DNA of 64,000 bases from Yoonia rosea (GCF_900156505.1 NZ_FTPR01000001.1:1612001-1676000), one strand, 5' to 3'; counted from the first letter of the stretch, positions 18,512-27,420 are shown. Notes: generated from the letters alone by a model not told the origin. A program made the numbers and translations.

Positions 18512-18883
18512 CTAGGCCGCTTCACTCAACACACGGGCGAGATCAAACAGGCGCCGGCGCTGGTTCTCGGGGATCGCGTAGTAAGAGCGCAGCAATTCGA
18601 GCGCTTCTTTATCGGTCAGGATGTCAGCAGGCATATCCGATGCATTCGGCACCGCATCATGATCAACTTCGAGACCCTCGAAGAAGAAAGAAACATTGAC
18701 GCCCAACACTTTAGAAATATCCCAAAGGCGGGATGCACTCACGCGGTTCATGCCTGTTTCATATTTCTGGATTTGCTGGAACTTGATACCAACCGCCTCT
18801 GCAAGCTGTTGTTGTGTTGTGCCATTCATCCAGCGCCGATGGCGGATCCGTTTTCCGACATGAACGTCAACGGGATGCTTCAT
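18512..18883 (-). CDS. XRE-family transcriptional regulator
   Basis: This 123-residue DNA-binding protein has a Cro/C1-type helix-turn-helix at about residues 22-60 (TTQQQLAEAVGIKFQQIQKYETG), followed by a short C-terminal helical tail. The same compact type, starting MKHPVDVHVGKRIRHRRW, occurs across Rhodobacteraceae and appears to be a chromosomal regulator rather than part of a toxin-antitoxin pair. No partner gene is adjacent. Targets are unknown. It lies 75 bp upstream of, and in the same direction as, the hisN-like gene. Confidence 0.88.
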   Translation of the reverse strand: MKHPVDVHVGKRIRHRRWMNGTTQQQLAEAVGIKFQQIQKYETGMNRVSASRLWDISKVLGVNVSFFFEGLEVDHDAVPNASDMPADILTDKEALELLRSYYAIPENQRRRLFDLARVLSEAA

Positions 18884-19158
18884 GCTGTCTACCTCTTTTG
18901 CGAAGGATTATGGCAACAGTACACCACAATCCCTGGTTGCGCGCCGCAGTGCGGATAATGGCACTGCAAGCGATCTCTAATCAACGGCAAAATAGCATTC
19001 CCCAAGAACACGCAACGGTTGCATGGCGCATCCTGACCTTAAAGACAGGTTCGCGGGATCACTTTTAGACATTCAGCCGTATTTCTGAGCTATTTTACAA
19101 ATGCGGTCGCGGCACCGATAAGTTACGTCAAGCCAATATTCAGAAGGAATCGCATGCC
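18884..19158. other. 275-bp divergent intergenic region
   Basis: This spacer separates the XRE regulator from the quinone reductase gene. It should hold both promoters. I see no RNA gene, repeat or convincing palindrome. Near its right end AAGGA at 19144-19148 is a plausible ribosome site for the ATG at 19159. Confidence 0.6.
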
Positions 19159-20118
19159 ATGCGCGCATTTCAAGTAACCTCATTCGACGCGCCCCCTACG
19201 TTGCGGGATTTGGACGTCCCCACACCTGGACCAGGCGAGGTTTTGCTCGACATTGCCGCGTGCGGTTTAAATTTCGCCGATCTGCTGATGGCGAAAGGCA
19301 CCTATCAGGATACGCCCGCCACACCCTTCACCTTGGGTATGGAGGTTTGTGGCACCGTCATCGCGACAGGTGACGATGTGACGTCACCAAGCGTCGGCAC
19401 ACGGGTCGCTGTCTTTGGGGGTCAGGGGGGCTTGGCCGAGAAGGGGCTTTTTCCCGCCGCCCTTTGCCGGCCGGTGCCGGACACGATGCCGGACGAGATC
19501 GCGGCAGGCTTTATGGTGGCCTATGGCACATCGCATCTGGCACTTTCCCGCCGCGCCCGCCTGCAAGAAGGTGAGACACTGTTGGTGCTGGGCGCCGCGG
19601 GCGGTGTCGGGTTGACAGCCGTCGAGATCGGCAAAGCCATGGGGGCCACGGTGATTGCTGTGGCCCGCGGTGCGGACAAACTGGCTGTCGCCAAGGCCGC
19701 CGGTGCAGACCACCTGATTGACAGTGACACCGACGACATCAAGACCGCCGTCAAAGCACTCGGCGGTGCAGATGTGGTTTACGATCCGGTGGGCGGGGCT
19801 GCGTTCAAGGCGGCACTTGGCGCATGCAACCGCGAAGCACGCGTGATCATCATCGGTTTCGCCAGCGGCGAGGTGCCACAGATCCCCGCAAATATCATTC
19901 TGGTGAAGAATATCTCGGTGATCGGGTTTTATTGGGGCGGCTACCTTGCCTTCAACCCAAAGGCCCTGACCGAGAGCCTGTCAGAACTGATGGACTGGCA
20001 CGCGAAAGGCAAACTCAAACCACATATCAGCCATACCCTACCGCTTGATCAGGCCGCAGATGCGCTGGAGTTGATGCGCAGCCGCAAATCCACCGGCAAA
20101 GTCGTCGTTACGCCGTAA
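19159..20118 (+). CDS. NADPH:quinone reductase-like MDR oxidoreductase
   Basis: This 319-residue medium-chain dehydrogenase/reductase lacks the structural-zinc Cys cluster, as in zeta-crystallin/quinone oxidoreductases. Visible are the GroES-like N-terminal half (GEVLLDIAACGLNFADLLMAKG) and the nucleotide motif VLGAAGGVGLTAVEIGKAMG. The C-terminal part has YDPVGG and IIIGFASGEVPQIPANIILVKNISVIGFYWGGY. It should reduce quinones or activated alkenes with NADPH; the true substrate is not readable. It converges on the LysR gene, with 11 bp of overlap at the stops. Confidence 0.9.
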   Translation: MRAFQVTSFDAPPTLRDLDVPTPGPGEVLLDIAACGLNFADLLMAKGTYQDTPATPFTLGMEVCGTVIATGDDVTSPSVGTRVAVFGGQGGLAEKGLFPAALCRPVPDTMPDEIAAGFMVAYGTSHLALSRRARLQEGETLLVLGAAGGVGLTAVEIGKAMGATVIAVARGADKLAVAKAAGADHLIDSDTDDIKTAVKALGGADVVYDPVGGAAFKAALGACNREARVIIIGFASGEVPQIPANIILVKNISVIGFYWGGYLAFNPKALTESLSELMDWHAKGKLKPHISHTLPLDQAADALELMRSRKSTGKVVVTP

Positions 20119-20986
20119 GCAATTGCGGCGCGAGGCGCGGCGCATCATAGCAGTGCTGGATAATCCGGGCCATCGCCTGACTTGGCTGATCTTCGGGCTT
20201 GAGAACGTAAAGATTGATGTTCTGAGGCTTCAGCGCGGGCAATAGGCCACCGTGCTCGACCGGCACGGTATGCGGCGGCAAGCACCCCTTCAGCGACACA
20301 TGCACGGCAAGATCGGCACTGACTGCGGCCTCAACGGCACTGTCGTGATCGGAATCAACCGCCATGTTCCAATCGATTCCATCGGCGTTCAGCGCCTGCA
20401 AAACACCACTGCGGAAAATACAGTTCTTGCAGAAGGCTACGGGCAACGGGCGTCTGCGCCACGCCACGCCATCTTCTGCACCGATCCAGATCAGCGGCAG
20501 TGCGATCAGAACCTGCCCCCCCGGACCACAGGTTTCCTCGGTCGTCAGGATCAGGTCAACCTCGCCGCGCCCGTGCATCGCCAAGAGTTTGCGGGTCGGC
20601 GCGGAAATCAGACGCACCTGCATACGCGGGAATTCTGCGGCAAAGCGTTTCAGCACGGCGGGAATCACGGGGTAGATGATGTCATGCGGCACCCCGAGTT
20701 TGAGTTCCCCCTCAAATTCAGTCGCAGTCAGGCGGTTCAGTATCTCGTCATTGGTTGCCAGCATCGACCGCGCATAGCCCAAAAGCTGCTCGCCCGCCGG
20801 CGTCAGCGCAATGGTCCGCGCAGTCCGGTCAAGTAACGCGACATTCAGCGATTCTTCCAATCGCTTGAGCTGCATCGAAACGGCGGACTGAGTCAGGTTC
20901 AGCATCCCCGCCGCGCGCGTCACACCGCCTGCGTCCGAGACGGCCACGAAAGAGCGCAGAGCTGTCAGGTCGAGGTTTCGCGCCAT
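20108..20986 (-). CDS. LysR-family transcriptional regulator
   Basis: This 292-residue regulator has a winged helix-turn-helix near residues 16-45 (GGVTRAAGMLNLTQSAVSMQLKRLEESL) and a C-terminal effector-binding domain of the PBP2 type. It is tail-to-tail with the quinone reductase gene and divergent from a DUF1127 gene across 114 bp. LysR proteins often control the divergent neighbour, but a small DUF1127 gene would be an unusual target. The inducer is unknown. Confidence 0.92.
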   Translation of the reverse strand: MARNLDLTALRSFVAVSDAGGVTRAAGMLNLTQSAVSMQLKRLEESLNVALLDRTARTIALTPAGEQLLGYARSMLATNDEILNRLTATEFEGELKLGVPHDIIYPVIPAVLKRFAAEFPRMQVRLISAPTRKLLAMHGRGEVDLILTTEETCGPGGQVLIALPLIWIGAEDGVAWRRRPLPVAFCKNCIFRSGVLQALNADGIDWNMAVDSDHDSAVEAAVSADLAVHVSLKGCLPPHTVPVEHGGLLPALKPQNINLYVLKPEDQPSQAMARIIQHCYDAPRLAPQLLTA

Positions 20987-21100
20987 ATCACAATCCTTGA
21001 TGCATCACTTCAAAAGTATTCATTTTCATTATGACCTCACCTCCCCCATATATCAAGCAATAGAATGCAAACGAGACAAACCATCACAAGAGAGAATGTT

Positions 21101-21322
21101 ATGACACTATCAACCCGCACAAGCGCCCTGAGTATCAATACACACCCCAAGACACGTTCGATTCTGAACAGCCTGCGCGACATGATTGCGCTGTCACGCC
21201 AGCGCCGGCAGTTGCGCGCATTGGATGACCATATGCTTGCAGATATCGGGATTTCACGCACAGAGGCCGTTGCAGAAGCTCAAAAACCCGTCTGGAATGC
21301 ACCGCTGCACTGGCGCAACTAG
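21101..21322 (+). CDS. Small DUF1127 protein
   Basis: This 73-residue protein ends with the DUF1127 helix-rich motif (QRRQLRALDDHMLADIGISRTEAVAEA). In Rhodobacter sphaeroides a DUF1127 protein (CcaF1) binds RNA and affects stress sRNA maturation, so an RNA-binding role is a reasonable inference. The ATG at 21101 is preceded by AGAGAATGTT; an upstream in-frame ATG at 21065 would add 12 residues and cannot be fully excluded. It diverges from the LysR gene. No obvious sRNA with repeated CCUCC loops follows it. Confidence 0.85.
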   Translation: MTLSTRTSALSINTHPKTRSILNSLRDMIALSRQRRQLRALDDHMLADIGISRTEAVAEAQKPVWNAPLHWRN

Positions 21323-21474
21323 CAGACGTGCGCATCTGACCTGCGACATTCTCGCCCAAATTGGTCAGAAATACGCAAAACGCCCCAGTGAAGCCTTGAA
21401 AATGCAGGGGCCTCTGCCAATATCGAGAGCAAGGATGCCGTTTTGCGGCGCCGCTGTTTAATTTGGAGGTCTAA

Positions 21475-22212
21475 ATGGCTCAGTACGATACAATTAGAAC
21501 GGCCGGCGGAGTACGCACGGCCGCAATCGATGAGGGTCTTCGCGCCCACATGAACAAAGTCTACGGCACAATGTCCGTGGGCATGCTGATCACATTTGCA
21601 GTTGCTTGGGCCGTAGGGACATCGCCTGCCTTGCTTGGCATTTTCCGTGATCCCTTCACATTGCAGCCGAATATTCTTGGCTGGATCGTGATGTTCGCAC
21701 CGCTTGCGATGGTCTTTGGCTTTGGTGCCATGATCAACCGCTTTTCAGCGGCCGCTGCACAAACATTCTTCTACGCTTTTGCAGCCGTTATGGGCCTGTC
21801 GATGGCATGGATCTTTGTGGCCTTCACCGGCCTGTCGATCGCAAACGTCTTTTTGATCACGTCGATCGCCTTCGCGGGTCTGAGCCTTTACGGCTATACC
21901 ACGAAGAAAGACATCTCCGGCTGGGGCGCATTCCTCATCATGGGTGTGATCGGTCTGGTCGTGGCGATGATCGTCAACATCTTCCTGCAGTCACCTGCAA
22001 TCATGTTCGCGATCTCAATCCTTGGTGTGCTGATCTTTGCAGGCCTGACAGCCTATGACACGCAAAAAATCAAGAATGACTATATCGCACATGCCGCGCA
22101 TGGCGATCAGGAGTGGCTGGCCAAGTCTGCGATCATGGGTGCTTTGAACCTGTATCTGGACTTCATCAACATGTTCATGTTCCTGCTGCAGCTGTTCGGT
22201 AACCGCGAATAA
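21475..22212 (+). CDS. Bax inhibitor-1/YccA-family membrane protein
   Basis: This 245-residue membrane protein has seven hydrophobic segments, characteristic of the BI-1/YccA/YbhL group. Diagnostic blocks are the N-terminal LRAHMNKVYGTMSVGMLITF, the middle LSIANVFLITSIAFAGLSLYGYTTKKD, and the C-terminal FAGLTAYDTQKIK, followed by GALNLYLDFINMF with the conserved acidic residue of the pH-sensing pair. Family members are Ca2+ leak channels or FtsH-associated regulators; the role here is unknown. A strong GGAGG ribosome site precedes the ATG. A rho-independent terminator follows at 22237-22267. Confidence 0.92.
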   Translation: MAQYDTIRTAGGVRTAAIDEGLRAHMNKVYGTMSVGMLITFAVAWAVGTSPALLGIFRDPFTLQPNILGWIVMFAPLAMVFGFGAMINRFSAAAAQTFFYAFAAVMGLSMAWIFVAFTGLSIANVFLITSIAFAGLSLYGYTTKKDISGWGAFLIMGVIGLVVAMIVNIFLQSPAIMFAISILGVLIFAGLTAYDTQKIKNDYIAHAAHGDQEWLAKSAIMGALNLYLDFINMFMFLLQLFGNRE

Positions 22213-22236
22213 GCGTTGCACATCGTTATGAATTGA

Positions 22237-22267
22237 GGGCTGATGGCAACATCAGCCCTTTTTCTTT
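22237..22267 (+). terminator. Rho-independent terminator after the BI-1 gene
   Basis: A perfect 9-bp stem (GGGCTGATG / CATCAGCCC) with a GCAA tetraloop is followed immediately by TTTTTCTTT. It lies 24 nt after the stop codon of the BI-1 family gene and just before the MAPEG gene. This is a textbook intrinsic terminator. Confidence 0.93.
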
Positions 22268-22282
22268 GCGCGAAGGCCACCC

Positions 22283-22678
22283 ATGATTTCTCTGCCCATT
22301 ACCTCGGTCACCGCCATTTTGGCGGGGCTTCTGATCCTTTTGCTGACGATCAAGGTTATTCAGTTACGCAGACGCGGCGGCGTGGTCTTGGGGGATAATG
22401 ATGATCGCATCTTGGCCAAGGCTATCCGGGGCCATGCCAACGCGGTCGAGCAGCTTCCCATTGCCCTCATCCTGATGACGTTGGCCGAGGTTCAGGGTGC
22501 ATCGCAAGCCCTCCTGATCCTCGCTGCCTTGGCGCTCATTGTGGGGCGCGCCCTGCACGGGGTCTACTTTGCGGTCCACGGCACGCATTGGCGTTTCCGG
22601 TTTTTCGGCATGTGGTTGACACTGGCGGCACAGATCGCGTTGATCCTGATCCTTGCCCTGACGCTTCTGGGGCTTTGA
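22283..22678 (+). CDS. MAPEG-family membrane protein
   Basis: This 131-residue protein has four hydrophobic segments, the usual size and topology for bacterial MAPEG proteins. The signature is RAIRGHANAVEQLPIALILMTLAE, which matches the glutathione-transferase-like MAPEG motif (RAxRxHxNxxE). An enzymatic role in glutathione-dependent detoxification is possible but unproven for most bacterial members. It starts 15 bp after the upstream terminator and is convergent with rpmG, sharing the 22681-22709 hairpin region. Confidence 0.9.
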   Translation: MISLPITSVTAILAGLLILLLTIKVIQLRRRGGVVLGDNDDRILAKAIRGHANAVEQLPIALILMTLAEVQGASQALLILAALALIVGRALHGVYFAVHGTHWRFRFFGMWLTLAAQIALILILALTLLGL

Positions 22679-22680
22679 CA

Positions 22681-22709
22681 AACAAAAAGGCCGCGCAAGC
22701 TGCGCGGCC
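22681..22709 (-). terminator. Rho-independent terminator of rpmG
   Basis: A perfect 8-bp GC stem (GGCCGCGC / GCGCGGCC) with a 5-nt loop is followed on the minus strand by TTTTTGTT. It lies 26 nt after the rpmG stop codon and 10 nt after the MAPEG stop on the other strand. It is a full terminator for rpmG and might also act weakly for the MAPEG gene, since that side lacks a U-tract. Confidence 0.92.
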
Positions 22710-22735
22710 AGATTATTGTCAGGTCAGGCGATCAA

Positions 22736-22903
22736 TTACTTGATCTTGCCTTCCTTGTACTCGACGTGCTTACGCACAACGGGATCGTACTTTTTGATGA
22801 CCATTTTTTCGGTCATTGTACGTGCGTTCTTTTTCGTGACGTAGAAGTGCCCGGTCCCCGCAGTGGAGTTCAGGCGGATTTTGATTGTGGTAGGCTTCGC
22901 CAT
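22736..22903 (-). CDS. rpmG: 50S ribosomal protein L33
   Basis: This 55-residue ribosomal protein begins [18 protein letters not shown] and ends [11 protein letters not shown], both standard for L33. It contains no cysteine, so it is the zinc-independent form of L33 rather than the CxxC-containing form. It is monocistronic between its own terminator and the RNase P RNA gene. Confidence 0.97.
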   Translation of the reverse strand: MAKPTTIKIRLNSTAGTGHFYVTKKNARTMTEKMVIKKYDPVVRKHVEYKEGKIK

Positions 22904-23024
22904 ATCTCATATCCTCTGATTGCGGGCCGACGCGCGGCACATCGCGTGTATCTCATAGAAGGTGCCTTTTACCCGCGCCTTGGGCCGAGTCAACAGCAAA
23001 CAGGTGTTCTGATGGTTTGTTTAT

Positions 23025-23406
23025 GCGCGGATGGCCTATAAGCCGGATTCTGTCCCCCGCGGTTGCCCACGGATGGATGACCATTCATCTGGAGTGCCTG
23101 TTACCAGACACCCTCTAGCTGCCAACCCGGACCGTCTGGGGCTCAAGCATCCCCGTCTTGCGACGCGAGGTCCCTATTTGGCATTGCTCCCGGTGGGGCT
23201 TGCCGTGCCGCTTGCGTTACCGCTCGCGCGGTGGGCTCTTACCCCACCGTTTCACTTTGACCTGTACATGCCAGGCCACCTGTTCTCTGTGGCGCTTTCC
23301 CTAGGGTTACCCCCGCCGGGCGTTACCCGGCACCGTGCTTTTTGGAGTCCGGACTTTCCTCGATCCCGGATCAAGTCCGGGACCGCAGCCATCCAGCCAT
23401 CCGCGC
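23025..23406 (-). ncRNA. rnpB: RNase P RNA (class A)
   Basis: This is the catalytic RNA of RNase P. Read on the minus strand, the near-universal GAGGAAAGTCCGGACTCC lies close to the 5' end. Other conserved landmarks are CCACAGAGAACAG, GTAAGAGCCCACCG and the 3' block GACAGAATCCGGCTTATAG. P1 is formed by the 5' GCGCGGATGG and the 3' CCATCCGCGC, which sets the ends used here to within a few bases. The P3 hairpin at 23364-23382 is TCCCGGA / TCCGGGA with a 5-nt loop. The 5' end is only 10 nt after the stop codon of the upstream amidase gene, so the promoter probably lies inside that gene or the RNA is processed from a longer transcript. Confidence 0.97.
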
Positions 23407-23416
23407 AACGCCGCAG

Positions 23417-24166
23417 TTAGGCGACAGCCGCGTTCACGTCAACGGGAAAGCGGTTTACCAGATCGGTGATCATGGCAAGATCAACGGTATCGCATGGGCC
23501 TATGTGGCGCGGACGAAAGCGCATGCGGAAGCTTTTGAGGAGCAGCGCATGATCCGTGGTCGCTGTATAACCGAATGCGGCCATCAACGCCGCAAACCGC
23601 GCGTCATCGGCCCCTTGCGGGCCCTCTTCCGAAGAATGCGCGCCAGCGCTTGATGAGGGCCAGACAGAGAGCCCTTCGACAGCCAGCCTGCGCCAGTCGA
23701 AACGCACGCCCGGATCAATCTTGCGGCCCGGCGCCATATCCGAATGTCCGATCACCCGTTCGGGCCGGATATCCCAACGCGCCTTGATCCCGCGCAAGAG
23801 CGCTGTCAGCACATCCATTTGTGCTGCCGCAAAAGGGGCGAACCCCGTGTTGGCCAGTTCAATCCCGATAGAGCGGCTATTAACGTCTGTCACACATCCC
23901 CAGGCGCCCGCCCCTGCATGCCACGCGCGCAGCGCCTCGGGGACAAGCGATATTACCTCACCGTCCTCGGCAATGAGGTAATGCGCGGATACCTCGGTTT
24001 CGGTATTGCATAATGTCTCTGCCGCCGCTTGCGCCGACGTCATCGCGGTATAGTGGATCACCACGATGTCAGGTGTCGCGCCATCGCGCCGCGGCCCGCA
24101 ATTGGGCGAGGCCCGTGTTGTCAGCCTCAGTTCCGCACCGCCTGGATAAAGGGCGCCGGATCCCAA
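23417..24166 (-). CDS. N-acetylmuramoyl-L-alanine amidase (Amidase_2)
   Basis: This murein amidase of the AmiD/AmpD type cleaves the bond between MurNAc and the stem peptide. Zinc-site motifs are VVIHYTAM, EVSAHYLI with the following EDG, and GHSDMAPGRKIDPG, in the correct order. The core ends near residue 170. A further C-terminal part with GALMAAFGY-like and FRMRFRP blocks is usual in this subfamily. No signal peptide is apparent. The start is uncertain: the first ATG (24166) gives 249 residues but overlaps the upstream gene by 40 bp, and the family-like region begins about 15 residues later (ASPNCGPRRDG) with no good alternative start codon. Confidence 0.9.
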   Translation of the reverse strand: MGSGALYPGGAELRLTTRASPNCGPRRDGATPDIVVIHYTAMTSAQAAAETLCNTETEVSAHYLIAEDGEVISLVPEALRAWHAGAGAWGCVTDVNSRSIGIELANTGFAPFAAAQMDVLTALLRGIKARWDIRPERVIGHSDMAPGRKIDPGVRFDWRRLAVEGLSVWPSSSAGAHSSEEGPQGADDARFAALMAAFGYTATTDHALLLKSFRMRFRPRHIGPCDTVDLAMITDLVNRFPVDVNAAVA

Positions 24167-24921
24167 CCACAGGCAAAGCCGTCACCATCGGGGTCAATAC
24201 CGCGCCGGTCCCGCTCGGGCCCGCCACGCGCCAGAAAATCGCGCTGCGCATCATCAGGGGTCGCGTAGGTCGCACAGTTGCGGCGGAAGCGGCCTTCACC
24301 CGAAAGCAGCGACCGGCTGTACCACTCTTGCCCCTTCACGTTGGGCGCACTCAGTGCGTATTCCACGATATTCGGACCCGTGTTCGCCGGACGGTCGGGT
24401 ACTGCCGTCGGTGCGATCTGTTCGCGCGCCGCAGCTTGAGCCGCACGCCGCTGCGCATCGCTTTCAATCGTTTCGCGCCCTGCAACCGCGTCAAAGCTTT
24501 GTTCATCCGACAGGCCCACATTGCCCGTCACCAAAGAAGGAGCAGGATTGCTGGGCGATGCCTGCACGCCTTGTGTGCGCAATGGATCAGCGCCAAGCCT
24601 CCCCGGGGTTTGCACAGGTGCGACGGGCGCGGGGCTTGCTGCTGCAGGTGATGCGGCCGTACCGATACCAGCCTGCGCAAGCGCGCTGGACGGGATCGCT
24701 TGGGTCTGATTGACAGGTTGCTGCGATGGGATTGTGTTCACCTGTGCGGGGGGAACAATAGTCCCGCGCGGTGCGCTGAGCTGCGCTTCGCGCCGCGCGC
24801 GTTCCAGCTCGAACTCGGTAAAATCGCCAAAACCCACGCCACGTTCGGTTGGCACCTCTCGTGGCGTGCAGGCACCTAGCCCGATCAATGTCAGTGCAAT
24901 GAAGATGCCCGGTTTCATCAT
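24127..24921 (-). CDS. Lipoprotein with C-terminal excalibur-like domain
   Basis: This 264-residue predicted lipoprotein has a signal peptide with lipobox LGAC. A long Ala/Pro/Gln-rich middle (about residues 45-190) is probably disordered. The C-terminal 60 residues contain CATYATPDDAQRDFLARGGP followed by GIDPDGDGFACGWDP. That DxDGDGxxC motif is the hallmark of the excalibur calcium-binding domain. The function is unknown; a cell-envelope location is likely. It overlaps the amidase gene, which suggests a shared transcript and perhaps a common role at the cell wall. Confidence 0.82.
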   Translation of the reverse strand: MMKPGIFIALTLIGLGACTPREVPTERGVGFGDFTEFELERARREAQLSAPRGTIVPPAQVNTIPSQQPVNQTQAIPSSALAQAGIGTAASPAAASPAPVAPVQTPGRLGADPLRTQGVQASPSNPAPSLVTGNVGLSDEQSFDAVAGRETIESDAQRRAAQAAAREQIAPTAVPDRPANTGPNIVEYALSAPNVKGQEWYSRSLLSGEGRFRRNCATYATPDDAQRDFLARGGPERDRRGIDPDGDGFACGWDPAPFIQAVRN

Positions 24922-24958
24922 GTTTTACCTGTCAGACTGCGCTTTGTTTTACGAGAGT

Positions 24959-26446
24959 TTACCACCACTTCGCCGGCTTGGCTACAAAACCTGCAGATTG
25001 CTCAAGACGATAAGCCACATTCAGCAAATCACCCTCTTCCCAGGGCCGTCCGATCAATTGCAGGCCCATTGGCAAACCTTGCGCGTTCTGTCCGGTAGGC
25101 ACCGCAATGCCCGGCAGGCCTGCAAGGTTCACCGTCACGGTAAAGACGTCGTTCAGGTACATCTGGATCGGATCAGCATTGGTCATCTCGCCCAGTCCGA
25201 AAGCCGCCGAAGGTGTGGCCGGTGTCAGGATTGCATCGACGCCATCTGCAAAGACCTTGTCAAAGTCCTGCTTGATCAACGCGCGCACGCGGCGGGCGCG
25301 GTTGTAGTAGGCATCATAGAAACCAGCTGACAGCACATAGGTGCCGACCATAACGCGGCGCTGCACTTCGGGGCCAAAGCCCTCGGCGCGGGTCTTTTCA
25401 TACATCTCGGTAATGCCGTCCCCATGCCCAAGCTTGGCACGGTGGCCAAAGCGCACACCGTCATAGCGGGCAAGGTTCGACGAGGCCTCGGCGGGCGCGA
25501 TCACATAATAGGCAGGCAGCGCGTATTTCGTATGCGGTAGCGAGATATCGACGATCTTCGCGCCTGCGTCTTTCAGCATCGCGGTGCCATCTTCCCACAG
25601 CTTCTCGATTTCGGCGGGCATACCGTCCATGCGGTATTCTTTGGGGATACCAATCGTCTTGCCACGAATGTCGCCTGTCAAAGCAGCCTCGAAATCCGGC
25701 ACGGGGATATCCGCACTGGTGCTGTCCAACGGGTCATGGCCCGCCATGGCGGTCAGCATGATCGCGGCGTCGCGCACGTCTTTGGTCATCGGGCCTGCTT
25801 GATCCAGCGATGAAGCAAAAGCCACGATGCCCCAGCGCGACACGCGACCATAGGTTGGCTTCAGACCGGTGATACCGGTAAAGGCCGCAGGCTGGCGGAT
25901 GGAACCGCCCGTGTCGGTACCCGTTGCAGCAAGGCACAGATCAGCGGCAACAGCGCTGGCCGACCCGCCAGATGAGCCACCGGGCGTCAGGGCTGTATCG
26001 TCGCCCGCACGTTTCCACGGGTTCACCGCATTGCCATAAACGGACGTCTCGTTCGACGACCCCATGGCGAACTCGTCCATGTTCAGCTTGCCCAACATGA
26101 CCGCACCTGCGTCGAACAGCTGGCTTGTGATCGTGCTCTCATACTCGGGCTTGAAACCTTCAAGAATGCGCGAAGCCGCCTGTGAGGGCACACCTTTGGT
26201 GCAAAACAGGTCTTTGATCCCCAGCGGGATGCCACACATATCGGGGGCGTCACCGGCCTTGATCCGCGTATCGGCGGCTGCGGCCTGCGCCGTTGCGATC
26301 TCGGGTGTGTGGTGCACGAAAGCGCCCAACGCGTCTGCACCTTCAATGGCGGTCAGACAGGCGGATGTGATTTCGGCGCTGGTGGTGTCGCCTTTGCGCA
26401 TGGCGTCACGGGCCTGCGCGATGGTCAGTTTGGTCAGATCAGCCAT
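24959..26446 (-). CDS. gatA: Asp-tRNA(Asn)/Glu-tRNA(Gln) amidotransferase subunit A
   Basis: This 495-residue amidase subunit releases ammonia from Gln or Asn for transamidation of mischarged Glu-tRNA(Gln) or Asp-tRNA(Asn). The amidase catalytic triad is recognisable: Lys in [14 protein letters not shown], Ser in [17 protein letters not shown], and the nucleophile Ser in [13 protein letters not shown]. The length and the ending ([15 protein letters not shown]) are normal for GatA. It starts exactly at the end of gatC with 1 bp overlap. gatB is not in the window. Confidence 0.97.
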   Translation of the reverse strand: MADLTKLTIAQARDAMRKGDTTSAEITSACLTAIEGADALGAFVHHTPEIATAQAAAADTRIKAGDAPDMCGIPLGIKDLFCTKGVPSQAASRILEGFKPEYESTITSQLFDAGAVMLGKLNMDEFAMGSSNETSVYGNAVNPWKRAGDDTALTPGGSSGGSASAVAADLCLAATGTDTGGSIRQPAAFTGITGLKPTYGRVSRWGIVAFASSLDQAGPMTKDVRDAAIMLTAMAGHDPLDSTSADIPVPDFEAALTGDIRGKTIGIPKEYRMDGMPAEIEKLWEDGTAMLKDAGAKIVDISLPHTKYALPAYYVIAPAEASSNLARYDGVRFGHRAKLGHGDGITEMYEKTRAEGFGPEVQRRVMVGTYVLSAGFYDAYYNRARRVRALIKQDFDKVFADGVDAILTPATPSAAFGLGEMTNADPIQMYLNDVFTVTVNLAGLPGIAVPTGQNAQGLPMGLQLIGRPWEEGDLLNVAYRLEQSAGFVAKPAKWW

Positions 26447-26733
26447 TATTCAACCACCTTTGGAACAGCAAAAAAGCCCTCACGCGCATCGGGCGCGTTC
26501 TTCAACACCGCCGCTTGCTGGTTGCCGTCGGTCACGACATCTTCGCGGCGCTTCAGGCGCTGGGGGGTCACGGATGTCATCGGTTCGACACCTTCCACAT
26601 CCACTTCGTTGAGTTGCTCAATAAACCCAAGAATTGCGCTGAATTCGGATGCCAGCGCTGGCAGGGCGTCGTCTTCCACCTTGATGCGGGCCAGCTTGGC
26701 CACGCGGCGGGCGGTTTCGGTGTCAATCGACAT
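26446..26733 (-). CDS. gatC: Asp-tRNA(Asn)/Glu-tRNA(Gln) amidotransferase subunit C
   Basis: This 95-residue GatC wraps GatA and GatB together in the amidotransferase complex. Its N-terminal [21 protein letters not shown] and middle [22 protein letters not shown] are family-typical, and the C-terminus ends FFAVPKVVE, the standard GatC tail. It is immediately upstream of gatA with stop and start sharing a base. An AT-rich gap of about 30 bp separates it from the ceramidase-like gene on the same strand. Confidence 0.96.
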   Translation of the reverse strand: MSIDTETARRVAKLARIKVEDDALPALASEFSAILGFIEQLNEVDVEGVEPMTSVTPQRLKRREDVVTDGNQQAAVLKNAPDAREGFFAVPKVVE

Positions 26734-26766
26734 GGGGAAACTCTCCGGTAAATCTATCCGCTGCGT

Positions 26767-27420
26767 TTACCGCCCTGTGCGGCCAGTCGCAAGCATATGG
26801 CGGGTGTAAACATGGATCATGAAACCCAGCATGATCCCATTGAGGACATGCCACATGAAATGCGTGCCAATCGGGATCGCATCGCACAGGATTTCATCAA
26901 GCGAGCGGATGGTGATAGACAGGCACAAAAGTGCAGCCCCCTGCAAAAACCCGCGGGCGATTCCCGGTTTGTGCCGCAGGATCAGGGCGTAGATGGCCAA
27001 GAGGATCGGCACGGTCCAGTAGAAGTTGGAAATGCGGATAAAGGGAAACTGGTTCAGTACAGGCACCAGCACGGCGGCATAGGGAATGAACAGGGCCGTT
27101 GCGAAAACCGCATACCAATGCCCCATTGGCACCATGTCGCGGTTCACGACGAAAAGATAGATCAGGATGAAAACGCCAATCGGCAGCACATCCAACAGCA
27201 TGGCCCAGATCGTGGCATGGGTGTGAAACAGGAAACTGCCCACACCAATGGCAAAGAGAATGCCGCAAAGCACCCGCGCCATCGGCACGCCCGCGCTGCG
27301 TCGCCACAGGATCAGGGCCGCAATAATGAATGCAAGATTGGTCAGCGCGTTCAGCGGCTCGGACCAATAGGTAAAATCCGTACGCTCGCAATAGCCATCA
27401 ATCTGTTCAAACCAATTCAC
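26767..27420 (-). CDS. Ceramidase-domain membrane protein
   Basis: This 217-residue membrane protein has about seven hydrophobic segments. It belongs to the alkaline ceramidase-like superfamily, judged by YCERTDFTYWSEPLNALTNLAFIIAAL, SFLFHTHATIWAMLLDVLPI and the C-terminal GTHFMWHVLNG. The scattered His and Asp residues match the zinc site of the CREST superfamily. The substrate in bacteria is unclear. I use the GTG at 27420, which has a GGAGG-like site 8 nt upstream. The longer ATG frame from 27498 would overlap the start of the divergent MBL gene. Confidence 0.82.
   Translation of the reverse strand: MNWFEQIDGYCERTDFTYWSEPLNALTNLAFIIAALILWRRSAGVPMARVLCGILFAIGVGSFLFHTHATIWAMLLDVLPIGVFILIYLFVVNRDMVPMGHWYAVFATALFIPYAAVLVPVLNQFPFIRISNFYWTVPILLAIYALILRHKPGIARGFLQGAALLCLSITIRSLDEILCDAIPIGTHFMWHVLNGIMLGFMIHVYTRHMLATGRTGR

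Noticed and set aside
18512..18883. Antitoxin of a toxin-antitoxin pair
   Set aside because: The XRE protein is of the compact chromosomal type, and no small toxin-like gene is adjacent.
23364..23382. GC-rich palindrome read as an independent terminator
   Set aside because: It lies inside RNase P RNA near its 5' end and is best explained as helix P3.
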